60,409 nucleotides of DNA from Allochromatium palmeri (GCF_009720725.1 NZ_WNKT01000023.1:1-60409), one strand, 5' to 3'. Positions 1-9,145 are shown, counted from the stretch's first letter. The notes: generated from the sequence alone by a model not told the origin. Numbers and translations: made by a program.

Positions 1-2
1 GT

Positions 3-56
3 GAAATTATTGATGGTTATGGATCTGAATATAAAATTGCGTTTTCATCTGTTTAA
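3..56 (+). CDS. possible C-terminal end of a gene cut by the window edge
   Basis: The first 18 codons of frame 3 are open and end in TAA, reading as a plausible protein tail that ends in AFSSV. The DNA is AT-rich, like the following methyltransferase gene. No family can be named from so short a piece, and chance openness cannot be excluded. Confidence 0.25.
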   Translation, partial: EIIDGYGSEYKIAFSSV

Positions 57-123
57 TTTTTTTAATGAAAGTACTTAATCGCTATGGCACGCGACATGAT
101 CCGGAAATCAAAGGCTCTTGCCA

Positions 124-831
124 ATGCCACATAGATGGTCGAACTCAGCGGATCTTCGCCGCAAGCAGATCGAGTCGGGTCTTGATATAACGTTTAATCG
201 CGTTTTTGCTCCGATATTGATCCATCGCTTAGGCGAACTTAACCCTCGATCAATAATAGAAATTGGGGCCGGGACAGGCCACCTGTCAAAAGTAATGAGC
301 GAAAGCGGATTTGCTGTTACAGCAGTCGAACCCTCTCCGGGAATGTTTGCCGTTGCGCAGGAGGTTCTAGCCAACACCACGGTAGAACTGTTGAACTGCC
401 AATCATTTGACTTATCACCTTCCGCCAACTTTGACGCAGCTGTTTCACATCTCGTTGCGCACGTCGTGGACGATTTGCCTGGTTTTCTTGGTTCTATTGC
501 GCGGCATTTGAAGCCGGATGGGCATCTTATTCTGACTATACCCCACCCTTGTTTCTTTAACGACTACAAGAAAATATTTGATGGAGAATATTCATACATG
601 ACTGCTGCTTCAGCAGAAATATCCTTCGCAATCACCAAGGATCCTGGCAATTCAATTTCCGGCGTACCATATCATCATCGCCCATTGTCTACATACATTA
701 ACTCACTCGTAGCGACTGGATTCGCCATTGACGGTTTTGACGAGGTTTTTCCGGAGAGCGATATCCAAGCTTTATACGGGAATGCATGGGAAAACCCGAG
801 ATACTGTGTCTTCTCATGCAAAAAACGCTGA
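124..831 (+). CDS. class I SAM-dependent methyltransferase
   Basis: A 235-residue protein with a Rossmann-type methyltransferase fold. Motif I reads IEIGAGTG at about residues 46-53, the acidic end of strand beta2 is VEPS near residue 68-71, and a later SHLVAHV stretch fits the motif IV region. It should transfer a methyl group from S-adenosylmethionine to a small molecule; the substrate cannot be told. The ATG at 124 is preferred to the in-frame TTG at 118 because AAAGG lies about nine bases before it. The gene is clearly AT-richer than the rest of the window, which suggests horizontal transfer together with the restriction-modification genes that follow. Confidence 0.75.
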   Translation: MPHRWSNSADLRRKQIESGLDITFNRVFAPILIHRLGELNPRSIIEIGAGTGHLSKVMSESGFAVTAVEPSPGMFAVAQEVLANTTVELLNCQSFDLSPSANFDAAVSHLVAHVVDDLPGFLGSIARHLKPDGHLILTIPHPCFFNDYKKIFDGEYSYMTAASAEISFAITKDPGNSISGVPYHHRPLSTYINSLVATGFAIDGFDEVFPESDIQALYGNAWENPRYCVFSCKKR

Positions 832-952
832 CAATTGGCTTAGCGCTGAACCAATACCGCGCGCCTAGCTTGGCGCGCAAATTCAAGGTATTACCAACGC
901 GGCATTGGGCCGGCTAGCTAAAGCGTTAGGGGGCAAAGAAGGAGAGGCTACA

Positions 953-2437
953 TTGCTTTCAGCGGTTGAACAGAAAAGGTTATTTTTTTCGAAGAACACT
1001 GAGGCTGCAAGAAAATCGGCGTTAGGTCAGTTTTTTACGTCTGAAAGAATGGCTGCATTTATGGCGAGTCTTTTCCCAAAAGGGGAAGGCTCCTGCTACC
1101 TGTTGGATGCCGGCGCAGGGATAGGCACGCTGTCTGCGGCTTTTTTGAATAGATGGAAAAGCGGCGGATTTTGTTTTAGACGAGTTGCTTTAGATGCCTT
1201 TGAATTCGACCCTTCCTTGATCCAGCACTTGGTGCATACCCTGGGAAAATATGCTCGCGAAGGCGATTTTATTAGTAACATCCGGCAAGAAGACTTCATT
1301 CATGCCTCAGTCGAGTCATTGACAGGCAGTCTCTTTTCGCCGCCTGTAAAATACTACACGCACGCAATCCTCAATCCGCCCTATAAGAAAATAAATAGTC
1401 GATCAGCCCACCGATTGGCCCTTCGTCGCGTCGGTATCGAGACGGTGAACTTGTATAGTGCTTTCGTGGCACTGGCTGTGGCCCAAGCTGCGCCGGGTGG
1501 TCAGATCGTGGCTATCATCCCGCGCAGTTTCTGCAACGGGCCGTATTATCGCCCGTTCCGTGATTTCATTCTCGAACATGCCGCCATTCGGCACATGCAC
1601 CTGTTCGAGTCACGCAGCAAGGCATTCAAGGACGACGATGTTCTGCAAGAGAACATCATCATTCGCTTGGAGCGGGACGGTCCGCAAGGGCCGGTGACAG
1701 TTTCGACATCGACCGATGATACCTTCGCTGACCTAGTGACCCATGAACACCCATTCGAGCGCATCGTGTTTCCGGATGACCCGGAGCGGTTCATTCACGT
1801 CCCAACGTCCCCGGAGAAGAACGCCATCGAACTATCCGAGGCGATCCGCTTCACGCTGGCCGACCTGGGCATCAAGGTATCGACCGGGCCAGTGGTCGAT
1901 TTCAGGCTGAAAGAGCACTTGCGAAACATGCCGGGGGCGGGCACCGTTCCCTTGCTGTATCCCGCTCATTTCAGCCGCACCGGCACCACATGGCCCATCG
2001 AGGGCATGAAGAAGCCCAACGCCATCATGCGCAACGCCGAAACCGAAAAATGGCTATACCCGAGCGGCTTCTACTGTGTCGTTCGCCGCTTCTCGTCCAA
2101 GGAAGAAAAGCGCCGGATCGTGGCGAGCGTCGTCGAGCCGAGCGCCTTCGGTGACGCACCCGTGCTGGGCTTCGAAAACCACCTGAACCTGTTTCACGAG
2201 AACAAGCGCGGATTGCCCGAGGCGCTGGCCCACGGGTTGGCCGTGTTCCTGAACACGACGGCGGTCGATGAGAATTTCAGGCGCTTCAACGGCCATACTC
2301 AGGTCAATGCGACCGACCTCAAGCTGATGAAGTACCCTAGCCGTGAGACCCTGATCAAACTTGGCGAGTGGGCCATGCAGCAAGGAACGCTCACGCAAGA
2401 ACAGATCGACGCCACGCTGGGAAGCCTGATCGAATGA
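953..2437 (+). CDS. type II N6-adenine DNA methyltransferase, BsuBI/PstI family
   Basis: Modification enzyme of a type II restriction-modification pair, 494 residues. SAM-binding motif DAGAGIG is at about residues 52-58 and the N6-adenine catalytic motif NPPY at about 141-144; the entry segment LGQFFTSERMA is typical of this family, whose known members methylate CTGCAG. I chose the TTG at 953 because AAGGAG sits eight bases upstream; an in-frame TTG at 905 has no such site. The stop overlaps the start of the endonuclease gene (ATGA). Base composition changes inside the gene: hand-counted 60-base blocks at 1021 and 1141 are 40 and 37 percent GC, while blocks at 1501 and 1921 are 58 and 65 percent. 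Specificity for CTGCAG is inferred from family only. Confidence 0.85.
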   Translation: MLSAVEQKRLFFSKNTEAARKSALGQFFTSERMAAFMASLFPKGEGSCYLLDAGAGIGTLSAAFLNRWKSGGFCFRRVALDAFEFDPSLIQHLVHTLGKYAREGDFISNIRQEDFIHASVESLTGSLFSPPVKYYTHAILNPPYKKINSRSAHRLALRRVGIETVNLYSAFVALAVAQAAPGGQIVAIIPRSFCNGPYYRPFRDFILEHAAIRHMHLFESRSKAFKDDDVLQENIIIRLERDGPQGPVTVSTSTDDTFADLVTHEHPFERIVFPDDPERFIHVPTSPEKNAIELSEAIRFTLADLGIKVSTGPVVDFRLKEHLRNMPGAGTVPLLYPAHFSRTGTTWPIEGMKKPNAIMRNAETEKWLYPSGFYCVVRRFSSKEEKRRIVASVVEPSAFGDAPVLGFENHLNLFHENKRGLPEALAHGLAVFLNTTAVDENFRRFNGHTQVNATDLKLMKYPSRETLIKLGEWAMQQGTLTQEQIDATLGSLIE

Positions 2438-3387
2438 ACGACAAGAACGACTACATTGAGGCGGCGCACCAGATCATCATTTCCCTGGGCTTGCCGAGGG
2501 CACAGCAAAATGAGCGCTCAGCGCTATCCTTGCTGGCGCTGCTGAACCTCACACCGGGTAAGGCGTGGGCCGACGCGGAAAACCCGCTTGTAGGCATTAC
2601 GCCCATCATGGATTGGGTGCGCGCGCACTACGGCAAGGAGTATGCACCGAACACCCGCGAGACGTTTCGCCGGCAGACCATGCATCAATTCTGCGACGCC
2701 GGTATCGCCCTGTACAACCCGGATAAGCCCGAGCGCTCGGTGAACAGCCCAAAGACCGTCTATCAGATCGAGCCGGCCGCGCTCGTTCTGTTGCGTACCT
2801 TCGGCACGCCGGCATGGCATGACAGCCTGACCGCGTATCTGACCGAGCGGGAAACGCTGGTTGCCCGCTATGCCAAGGAACGCGAGCAGAACCGTATCCC
2901 GGTCGAGATTGCGCCGGGCAGGGAAATCACTCTCAGCCCCGGCGCGCATAGCGAGCTGATCCGGGCCATCATTGAGGACTTCGCCCCGCGCTTCGCGCCG
3001 GGTAGCGTGCTGGTCTATGCCGGCGACACGGGCGATAAGTGGGGCTATTTCGACGCGCCCTTGCTGGCCGGCCTGGGCGTCGATGTGGATTCACACGGCA
3101 AGATGCCCGACGTCGTGCTGCACTACACCGCGAAAAATTGGCTGCTGCTGGTCGAGTCCGTTACCAGCCACGGCCCGGTTGACGGCAAGCGTCATGCCGA
3201 GCTGGCGAAGCTGTTTGCTGGATCGACCGCAGGGCTGGTCTATGTGACCGCCTTTCCGAACCGGACCATCATGGGCCGCTATCTAGGCGAAATCGCCTGG
3301 GAAACCGAAGTGTGGGTGGCTGATGCCCCGTCCCACCTGATTCACTTCAATGGCGAGCGGTTCCTTGGGCCATACCCAACGCCCTGA
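2434..3387 (+). CDS. type II restriction endonuclease, BsuBI/PstI family
   Basis: Restriction partner of the preceding methylase, 317 residues, close to the length I recall for the family. The C-terminal half carries a PD-(D/E)XK-like nuclease core: PDVV at residues 225-228 and LVESVTS with Glu241 following after a short strand. The N-terminal half fits the helical DNA-recognition domain of the family. The ATG overlaps the methylase stop, so the two are translationally coupled. The gene ends only eight bases before the convergent hoxW stop codon, so the restriction-modification cassette abuts the hydrogenase operon without a visible terminator. Cleavage at CTGCAG is the family expectation; at least one such site exists in this window (11985-11990) and would need protection. 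Confidence 0.85.
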   Translation: MNDKNDYIEAAHQIIISLGLPRAQQNERSALSLLALLNLTPGKAWADAENPLVGITPIMDWVRAHYGKEYAPNTRETFRRQTMHQFCDAGIALYNPDKPERSVNSPKTVYQIEPAALVLLRTFGTPAWHDSLTAYLTERETLVARYAKEREQNRIPVEIAPGREITLSPGAHSELIRAIIEDFAPRFAPGSVLVYAGDTGDKWGYFDAPLLAGLGVDVDSHGKMPDVVLHYTAKNWLLLVESVTSHGPVDGKRHAELAKLFAGSTAGLVYVTAFPNRTIMGRYLGEIAWETEVWVADAPSHLIHFNGERFLGPYPTP

Positions 3388-3395
3388 CGAAGCAA

Positions 3396-3842
3396 TCAAC
3401 CCACCCAAACCCGCTCGACCTGCTCCAGCAACCGTTCGAGCGCCGCCTCGGCGACCGGACTCAGTTGGCAATGGGCATAATCGAAGCAGGCCCCCGTCGC
3501 GGTGATCAAATAGGCTTCCGGCGCCTGCCCATACAACTGCCGACACCAGGCCAGCAATTCCGACGGGTCGAGAAAATGCGCCATCGTCGAGTGTGCATCC
3601 ACATCGGGTTCGAGACGATGCACCTGCACCATCCCCGGCTCGCCACCGGCCGCCGCATCGAGAAAGATCGCCCGCTCACGTCCCGCCAGCTCAGTGACCA
3701 GTTCAGCCGTCAGGACATGGCGCGCGATGGCCTCCACACCGACCGGCAAACCGCGCTCGACCAGCCGCTCGACGGCCAGCGGACCGATGGCGTCATCGCC
3801 CCGGATCGGGCTGCCGTAGCCGATGATGAGTGTCTTGTCCAA
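3396..3842 (-). CDS. hoxW: NiFe-hydrogenase maturation endopeptidase HoxW
   Basis: Hydrogenase-specific protease of the HycI/HoxW family, 148 residues. It removes the C-terminal extension of the large subunit HoxH after nickel insertion. The N-terminal motif GYGSPIRGDD (residues 8-17) is diagnostic, and Asp17, Asp62 and His89 sit where the family's nickel-sensing ligands are expected. It is the last gene of the hox operon, nine bases after the hoxH stop, and converges with the restriction endonuclease gene eight bases away. The 3' end looks complete despite the neighbouring foreign cassette. Confidence 0.92.
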   Translation of the reverse strand: MDKTLIIGYGSPIRGDDAIGPLAVERLVERGLPVGVEAIARHVLTAELVTELAGRERAIFLDAAAGGEPGMVQVHRLEPDVDAHSTMAHFLDPSELLAWCRQLYGQAPEAYLITATGACFDYAHCQLSPVAEAALERLLEQVERVWVG

Positions 3843-3851
3843 GAATCCGGC

Positions 3852-5276
3852 TCAGCGTGTCAGTCGGTCGACCACCCGGCCCGCCGCATCCCGCAGCTCG
3901 ATCGCCAGCGGCATCTGGCCGAAGGCGTGCGAGGCACAGGACAGACAGGGGTCATAGCAGCGAATCACCGCCTCGACCCGATTGAGCATCCCTTCCTCAA
4001 TCGCGTTGCCGTCGACATAGGCTGCGGCGACCTCGCGGATCGACTGATTCATGGCCAGATTGTTGTGACCCGTGGCGATGACGAGATTCAGCCAGGTGAT
4101 GAGTCCATCGTCATCGATACGATAGTGATGCATGAGCGTGCCGCGCGGTGCTTCGGAGACACCGATGCCTTCGGAGCGGTTGCTACGCGCACGGGCGCGC
4201 ACCCGCGTGTCCAGAATGGTCGGATCCTTGAGCAGCCGCTCCATCATCTCCAGACCGTAGAGGATTTCGACCAGACGCGCATAGTGATAGTGGAAACTGC
4301 TAACAATCGGGCCGGACTCCTGGAGCATGTGGAACTCGGCCAGCGCCACGTCGGCATAGGGCGTACCGCACGCCTGGACGTTGTTGAGCCGTGCCAGGGG
4401 ACCGACCCGATAGACCCCCTGCGGATAGCCTTGAGGCTTGTAGTAGGGGAACTTCATGTAGCTGAAGTCTTCGACCGCTTCGCCGATCAAACGGCCGTAT
4501 TCCTCCGGCGGCACCTGATCCTCCAGAATCCGCCCCTGCGCATCCTTAACGCGCAATACGCCGTCATAGTGCTCCAGATGGCCCTGCGGCGTGACCAGGC
4601 TCAGAAACAGCGTCGGCTGAGTACCGAAATGCCCGGCCTCATCCTTGAACTTCGGCACCAGCGTCTTGTAGAAGGCATAGGTACGCTTGGCGATCTCCAG
4701 CCCCTCGGGCAGGAGCTTGAGCATGGATTCGCGCTTCTCGACGCTCAGCGGCTCGGACACCCCGCCCGGCACCACCCAGGTCGGATGGATCTTCTTGCCG
4801 CCCAGGGTCTCGATGATGGTCTGCCCGATCTGACGCAAGCGGATGCCGTCGCGCGCCAGCTCGGGGTTCTGACGCATGACACCGAAAATGTTGCGCGTGG
4901 CCGGGTCCGAATCCCAGCCGAGCAGCAGATCCGGCGAGGACAGATGGAAGAACGACAGCGCGTGCGACTGGACGAGCTGGGCCAGATTCATGATCCGCCG
5001 CAGCTTGTCGGCGGTCGGCGGAATGTCGACCGCGAGCAGATTGTCGCACGCCTTGTTGGAGGCGATGATATGGCTGACCGGACAGATGCCGCAGGTGCGT
5101 GCGGTCAAGGCCGGCATCTCGCGATAGGGCCGCCCCTCGCAGAACTTCTCGAAGCCGCGAAATTGGGTGAGATGGAAACGAGCGTCCTCCAACTGGCCGT
5201 CCTCGGCGAGCTGGAGCGTGATACGGGCATGGCCCTCGATGCGAGTGACCGGCTCGATGGTGATGGTGCGGCTCAT
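3852..5276 (-). CDS. hoxH: bidirectional NiFe-hydrogenase large subunit HoxH
   Basis: Catalytic large subunit, 474 residues, that carries the NiFe centre and interconverts H2 with protons and electrons. Both nickel-binding motifs are intact: RTCGIC near residues 60-65 (Cys62, Cys65) and DPCLSCASH near 442-450 (Cys444, Cys447). A 24-residue tail follows His450 and is the expected HoxW cleavage product. The start at MSRTITIEPV is chosen because AGGGGGA lies just upstream and because longer in-frame extension reads into the toxin gene region. The gene is separated from its natural partner hoxY by the hicBA pair. Confidence 0.95.
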   Translation of the reverse strand: MSRTITIEPVTRIEGHARITLQLAEDGQLEDARFHLTQFRGFEKFCEGRPYREMPALTARTCGICPVSHIIASNKACDNLLAVDIPPTADKLRRIMNLAQLVQSHALSFFHLSSPDLLLGWDSDPATRNIFGVMRQNPELARDGIRLRQIGQTIIETLGGKKIHPTWVVPGGVSEPLSVEKRESMLKLLPEGLEIAKRTYAFYKTLVPKFKDEAGHFGTQPTLFLSLVTPQGHLEHYDGVLRVKDAQGRILEDQVPPEEYGRLIGEAVEDFSYMKFPYYKPQGYPQGVYRVGPLARLNNVQACGTPYADVALAEFHMLQESGPIVSSFHYHYARLVEILYGLEMMERLLKDPTILDTRVRARARSNRSEGIGVSEAPRGTLMHHYRIDDDGLITWLNLVIATGHNNLAMNQSIREVAAAYVDGNAIEEGMLNRVEAVIRCYDPCLSCASHAFGQMPLAIELRDAAGRVVDRLTR

Positions 5277-5310
5277 GGCATCCCCCTGAACTTGAGTGTG
5301 ATCGATCCGA

Positions 5311-5532
5311 TCAGGCCCGTAAGGCCGAGATGAATTCCTCGGGCGCGAGTCCGGCTTGCTTGAGAATCCCCACGAGCGTTCCCTGTTTGATCTCGCGATG
5401 ATTGGGCACGACACAGACGGCTTCACCCCGGCGAAGCACGAGATGGCTGCCGCGTTGGCGCATCACGATGAAACCCAAACGCTCCAGCGCACGCACGGCC
5501 TCGGCTCCCGAAACAAGCGGCAATTTAGGCAC
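5311..5532 (-). CDS. hicA: HicA-type toxin (mRNA interferase) inside the hox operon
   Basis: A 73-residue protein of the HicA/YcfA family, a double-stranded-RNA-binding-like fold that cleaves mRNA. The hallmark segment MRQRGSHLVL carries the catalytic histidine near residue 29, followed by VVPNHREIKQGTL, typical of the family. The start is GTG at 5532 and overlaps the end of the antitoxin gene by eight bases. It ends 34 bases before the hoxH start, on the same strand. A toxin gene between hydrogenase genes would be co-transcribed with them unless it has its own promoter, which I did not find. Confidence 0.85.
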   Translation of the reverse strand: MPKLPLVSGAEAVRALERLGFIVMRQRGSHLVLRRGEAVCVVPNHREIKQGTLVGILKQAGLAPEEFISALRA

Positions 5533-5731
5533 ATTCGGCGACCTCGAACGTTGTCAGCAATGGACGCGCCGTCAGTTGCAGGGGACATTCTTCCAGATAG
5601 AGTTCGGTGGCCTCACGAAGATTGTCCAGGGCTTCCTCGACGGTTTCCCCTTGCGTGGTCGTGCCGGTTTCGGGATTGAAGGCGACATAGCCGCCCTCTG
5701 GGGCTGGAGTCAAGATGGCTGAAAGTTCCAT
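5525..5731 (-). CDS. hicB: HicB-type antitoxin, short form
   Basis: A 68-residue antitoxin of the short HicB (UPF0150-like) family, with the typical GGYVAFNPETGTTTQGET segment followed by a helix, VEEALDNLREATELYLEE. The partial RNase H-like fold neutralises HicA. No C-terminal helix-turn-helix or ribbon-helix-helix extension is present, so it may not bind DNA itself. ATG at 5731 is preferred; a TTG at 5746 would add five residues. The gene order antitoxin then toxin, with a small overlap, is the usual one. It starts about 30 bases after the hoxY stop. Confidence 0.85.
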   Translation of the reverse strand: MELSAILTPAPEGGYVAFNPETGTTTQGETVEEALDNLREATELYLEECPLQLTARPLLTTFEVAECA

Positions 5732-5761
5732 GGGATTCGATTTCAAACCGTAAATGAGGAG

Positions 5762-6304
5762 TCAGGCGCCGAAGCGCGTGACGGCGTTGGGGTCCGGCAC
5801 TCGTCCCGCAATCAGCTCGCTCAAGACCGCCCAGATGGCATCCGCGCTCGGCGGACAGCCAGGCACGAAGACATCGACCTTGACCTCACCGTGAACAGGC
5901 TTGACCGGCGTCAGCAGAGCCGGAACATTGCGAGTCGGAATCTGCGGCTGAAGCGTGACGTTCTCGCGATAGGCGCGATCAAACACATCAGCGAGCTTGA
6001 AGTGATTGCGCATCGCCGGAACGTTGCCGGTGACGGCGCAGTCGCCCAAGCTGATGAGCAGTTTGCAACGCTCGCGAAACAGTCGCGCCTTTTCCAGATC
6101 ATCCTCAGAGCTGATCGAGCCTTCCAGAATGCCGACATCGACCTGTTCGGGCAATTCCTTGGCATCGACCAGCGGGCTATAGACGATCTCGACCTGTGCG
6201 ACGAGTTCGATCAGGCGCTCGTCGAGATCCAGGAAGGACATGTGACAGCCCGAACAGCCGTCGAGCCAGGCGGTGGCGACCGTGATCTTGGGTTCAGTGC
6301 TCAT
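5762..6304 (-). CDS. hoxY: bidirectional NiFe-hydrogenase small subunit HoxY
   Basis: Small electron-transfer subunit, 180 residues, holding the proximal iron-sulfur cluster that links the NiFe site of HoxH to the diaphorase. The first cysteine pair is in [13 protein letters not shown] (Cys17, Cys20), with further cysteines in SLGDCAVTG and VPGCPPSAD. The ATG overlaps the hoxU stop (ATGA), which fixes the start; a longer frame upstream only reads hoxU DNA out of frame. The length is normal for soluble Hox enzymes, which lack the longer small subunits of membrane-bound uptake hydrogenases. Confidence 0.94.
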   Translation of the reverse strand: MSTEPKITVATAWLDGCSGCHMSFLDLDERLIELVAQVEIVYSPLVDAKELPEQVDVGILEGSISSEDDLEKARLFRERCKLLISLGDCAVTGNVPAMRNHFKLADVFDRAYRENVTLQPQIPTRNVPALLTPVKPVHGEVKVDVFVPGCPPSADAIWAVLSELIAGRVPDPNAVTRFGA

Positions 6305-7032
6305 TGGGCGTGCCTCCGCCGTGCCAGGATCGGCAGGAAGTGTTGATCCTTGACCATCTCGCCCGCCGAGGTGCCCTGTTTGACCAGTGCACCGGTCGGG
6401 CAGACCTGCACGCACTTGCCGCAGCTGGTGCAGGTCTCGCTCTCGCCCCAGGGGCGGGCCAGATCGGTGATGACGCGACAATCGCTGCCGCGCCCCATGA
6501 CATCCCAGGTATGGGCGCCCTCGATCTCGTCACAGACCCGCACGCAGCGGGTGCAGAGGATGCAGCGGTTGTGGTCGAGCCGGAACATCTCATGCGAGCT
6601 GTCGACCGGGTAGGGCACCTGACGGTAGGGCAGGTGTACATGGTCAACGCCGCAGCGCTGGGCGAGCGACTGCAATTCGCAGTGACCATTGGAGACGCAC
6701 ACCGAGCAGACATGGTTGCGTTCAGCGAACAGCAACTCGACGATGGTGCGTCGATAGTGTCTGAGCCGTTCGGTGTCGGTCTGGACCACCATCCCCTCAG
6801 CGACGCGCGTCGAGCAGGCGGCGACCAGCCGGCCCTGACCGGCGATCTCGACCATGCACAGCCGGCAGCCGCCCCAGACCGAGAGTCCGTCGAGATGACA
6901 GAGGCTGGGGATCGGAATCCGATTCTCGCGGCAGACCTCGATCAGGGTTTCGTCCTCGCGCGCCGAGAGATCGCGGTCGTCAATGCGAAGCGTGACGACG
7001 CGCACGTTCGGCTGAGGTGTGGGTCGGGGCAT
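6301..7032 (-). CDS. hoxU: diaphorase iron-sulfur subunit HoxU
   Basis: Iron-sulfur protein of the NAD(P)-linked diaphorase moiety, 243 residues, homologous to the N-terminal part of complex I subunit NuoG. An N-terminal 2Fe-2S ferredoxin domain has Cys45, Cys56, Cys59 and Cys73; a middle histidine/cysteine-rich segment ([12 protein letters not shown]) and two ferredoxin-like clusters ([11 protein letters not shown] and [11 protein letters not shown]) follow. It passes electrons between HoxF and HoxY. The start is 67 bases after the DUF29 gene that separates it from hoxF. Confidence 0.94.
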   Translation of the reverse strand: MPRPTPQPNVRVVTLRIDDRDLSAREDETLIEVCRENRIPIPSLCHLDGLSVWGGCRLCMVEIAGQGRLVAACSTRVAEGMVVQTDTERLRHYRRTIVELLFAERNHVCSVCVSNGHCELQSLAQRCGVDHVHLPYRQVPYPVDSSHEMFRLDHNRCILCTRCVRVCDEIEGAHTWDVMGRGSDCRVITDLARPWGESETCTSCGKCVQVCPTGALVKQGTSAGEMVKDQHFLPILARRRHAQ

Positions 7033-7099
7033 AGGTCGACTCCTCGGGAAGCGTCTAGGCGTGGCTCGAACATTGGGGCCGTCTCAGGCGGCGGTCGCA

Positions 7100-7525
7100 T
7101 CAAGCCCAGTAATCAGCATCCAGCAACTGCTCGACCGTGAACGGGCATTGCCTCGGAAAAGTCGTCTCCGGCAGGCCCGTTTCCAGGATCGCGCGCTGAC
7201 GGGCCACCGGATAACGGCGCGTCATCAAGTCCGCGAGCTGGTGTCTCAGACTTGGACTGTCCTCCAGCAGTTCCTGGATCTCGTCGCGCGCGTTGGTGAT
7301 CGATAACTGCCAGCTCACACCGCGAAAACTCGGCTGATGACGCCACTTGAGCAGATGCAGCATCAGCACCTTGAGATGACTGGACAGCGCATGCTTTTCG
7401 CTGCGTCCCATTTCTTCGAGCTCCTCAGCGATGCGTTCCAGATCCAGTCCGGCGAGCCGGCCCGACCGTAGCCGATTCGCGCTCTCCAGCGTCCAGGCAT
7501 AGCGATCCTGTTCGGGCGCGATCAT
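7100..7525 (-). CDS. DUF29 family protein between hoxF and hoxU
   Basis: A 141-residue protein of the DUF29 family, recognised from the order D-x-Y-A-W near the start, [16 protein letters not shown], and [11 protein letters not shown]. The family has no established function and is frequent in cyanobacteria and purple sulfur bacteria, usually as scattered copies. The ATG overlaps the hoxF stop (ATGA), so it is translationally coupled to the hydrogenase genes. Whether it takes part in hydrogenase biology or is a passenger cannot be told from sequence. Confidence 0.8.
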   Translation of the reverse strand: MIAPEQDRYAWTLESANRLRSGRLAGLDLERIAEELEEMGRSEKHALSSHLKVLMLHLLKWRHQPSFRGVSWQLSITNARDEIQELLEDSPSLRHQLADLMTRRYPVARQRAILETGLPETTFPRQCPFTVEQLLDADYWA

Positions 7526-9144
7526 GGGGCGCGATCTCCCAGCAGCTTGGCTTCGTACTCGTCACGGAAATATCTGAGCGTGCTCAGCACCGGATTGGGC
7601 GCGGTCTGGCCGAGTCCGCAGAGACTGGTCGCACGCACCACCTCGCACAGATCCTCCAGCCGCGCCAGATCCGCGCGCGTACCCTGGCCCTTGGTGAGCG
7701 TGTCGAGCAATCCGTGCATCTGCCAGGTCCCCGCACGGCAGGGGATGCACTTACCGCACGATTCGCTCATGCAGAACTCCATGAAGAAGCGTGCCACATC
7801 GACCATGCACGAGGTCTCGTCCATCACGATCATGCCGCCCGAGCCCATCATGGTGCCGAGCGTCTTGAGACTGTCGTAATCGACCGGGATGTCGAGATGC
7901 GCCTCGGGGATACAGCCACCGGACGGACCACCGGTCTGCACCGCTTTGAACGCGCGCCCGTCCGGGATGCCGCCGCCGATGACCTCGATGATGTCGCGCA
8001 GTGGCGTGCCCATGGGGACTTCGATCAGTCCGGTGTTCTGGATCTTGCCGGCGAGCGCGAAGACCTTGGTGCCCTTCGATCCCTCAGTGCCGATCGAGGC
8101 GAACCAGTCGCCGCCCTCGCGGATGATGGGCGCGATATTGGCGAAGGTCTCGACATTATTGATGAGCGTCGGACAGCCCCAGAGACCGGACTCGGCCGGG
8201 TAGGGCGGACGCGGACGCGGCTGGCCGCGCAACCCCTCGATCGAGGCCATGAGCGCCGTTTCCTCACCGCAGACGAAGGCCCCGGCACCCAGCCGGATCT
8301 CGACTTCGAAGGCGAACTGGGTGTCGGCGACCTTGGCCCCGAGAAAACCCGCACGCTTGGCCTTGCGGATCGCCAGTTCCAGCCGCTCGACGGCGAGCGG
8401 ATATTCGGCGCGCACATAGACATAGCCCTTGCTCGCGCCCACGGCATAGGCGGCGATCGCCATGCCTTCGAGGATGCGATGCGGATCGGACTCCAGCACC
8501 GCGCGATCCATGAACGCGCCAGGGTCGCCCTCGTCGGCGTTGCAGATGACGTATTTTTGACCGGGCGGCATCTTGGCAATGGTCGACCACTTCAGCCCGG
8601 TCGGATAGCCGCCGCCGCCGCGCCCGCGTAGTCCGCTGGCCGTGACCTCGCGCAGCACATCGGCGGGCGTCATCTCCGTGAGCGCCTGGATGAGTGCCGC
8701 ATAGCCGCCGACGGCGATATAGCCGCGCAGACTGTCGGGATCGATCAAGCCTGAGTTCTCGAGCACGATCCGCTGCTGGCGGCTGAAGAAGGGCTGATCG
8801 GTCGGGCACAGCAGACGCTCGACCGGCGCGCCGCAGACGCTGGCCATGATCTCGGGCGCGTCCTCGGGTGTCACGTCGCGATAGAGCAACGACTCGCTCA
8901 GGTCACACTCCTTATCGGCCACGGCCACCAGGGGCCCGGCCGAGCACAGCCCCATGCAGCCGACACCCTTGACCTTGCACGAGCCAGCGCCCCGGCTATC
9001 GCAGGCGGACTTGAGTGCGTCGAGTACCGGCAGCGCGCCGGAAGATTGGCAACTGGCGGCAACACAGACACGCACCTCGCGCTCGATGTGCGCTTCCTCG
9101 TTGCGATAATGGGCGGCCTGTTCGGCCAGGTCTTCGAGATGCAT
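7522..9144 (-). CDS. hoxF: NAD(P)H:acceptor diaphorase flavoprotein HoxF
   Basis: Flavoprotein, 540 residues, that oxidises or reduces NAD(P)(H); homologous to a fusion of complex I subunits NuoE and NuoF. The N-terminal thioredoxin-like 2Fe-2S domain has cysteines near 27, 32, 63 and 67. The FMN/NAD-binding glycine-rich segment GRGGGG is at 174-179. The C-terminal 4Fe-4S site is ESCGKCIPC plus a distal SLCGLGQ (about Cys463, 466, 469 and 509). The start at MHLEDL is one base past the hoxE stop; the longer in-frame extension only covers hoxE. Confidence 0.95.
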   Translation of the reverse strand: MHLEDLAEQAAHYRNEEAHIEREVRVCVAASCQSSGALPVLDALKSACDSRGAGSCKVKGVGCMGLCSAGPLVAVADKECDLSESLLYRDVTPEDAPEIMASVCGAPVERLLCPTDQPFFSRQQRIVLENSGLIDPDSLRGYIAVGGYAALIQALTEMTPADVLREVTASGLRGRGGGGYPTGLKWSTIAKMPPGQKYVICNADEGDPGAFMDRAVLESDPHRILEGMAIAAYAVGASKGYVYVRAEYPLAVERLELAIRKAKRAGFLGAKVADTQFAFEVEIRLGAGAFVCGEETALMASIEGLRGQPRPRPPYPAESGLWGCPTLINNVETFANIAPIIREGGDWFASIGTEGSKGTKVFALAGKIQNTGLIEVPMGTPLRDIIEVIGGGIPDGRAFKAVQTGGPSGGCIPEAHLDIPVDYDSLKTLGTMMGSGGMIVMDETSCMVDVARFFMEFCMSESCGKCIPCRAGTWQMHGLLDTLTKGQGTRADLARLEDLCEVVRATSLCGLGQTAPNPVLSTLRYFRDEYEAKLLGDRAP

Positions 9145-9145
9145 G

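Noticed and set aside
3465-5333. 622-codon open frame on the plus strand opposite hoxH and hoxW
   Set aside because: It is antisense to genes with intact catalytic motifs, has no domain of its own, and is explained by high-GC codon bias leaving the opposite frame open.
5277-5426. N-terminal extension of hoxH to 5426
   Set aside because: The added residues overlap hicA in another frame and lack hydrogenase similarity; a good ribosome site marks the start at 5276.
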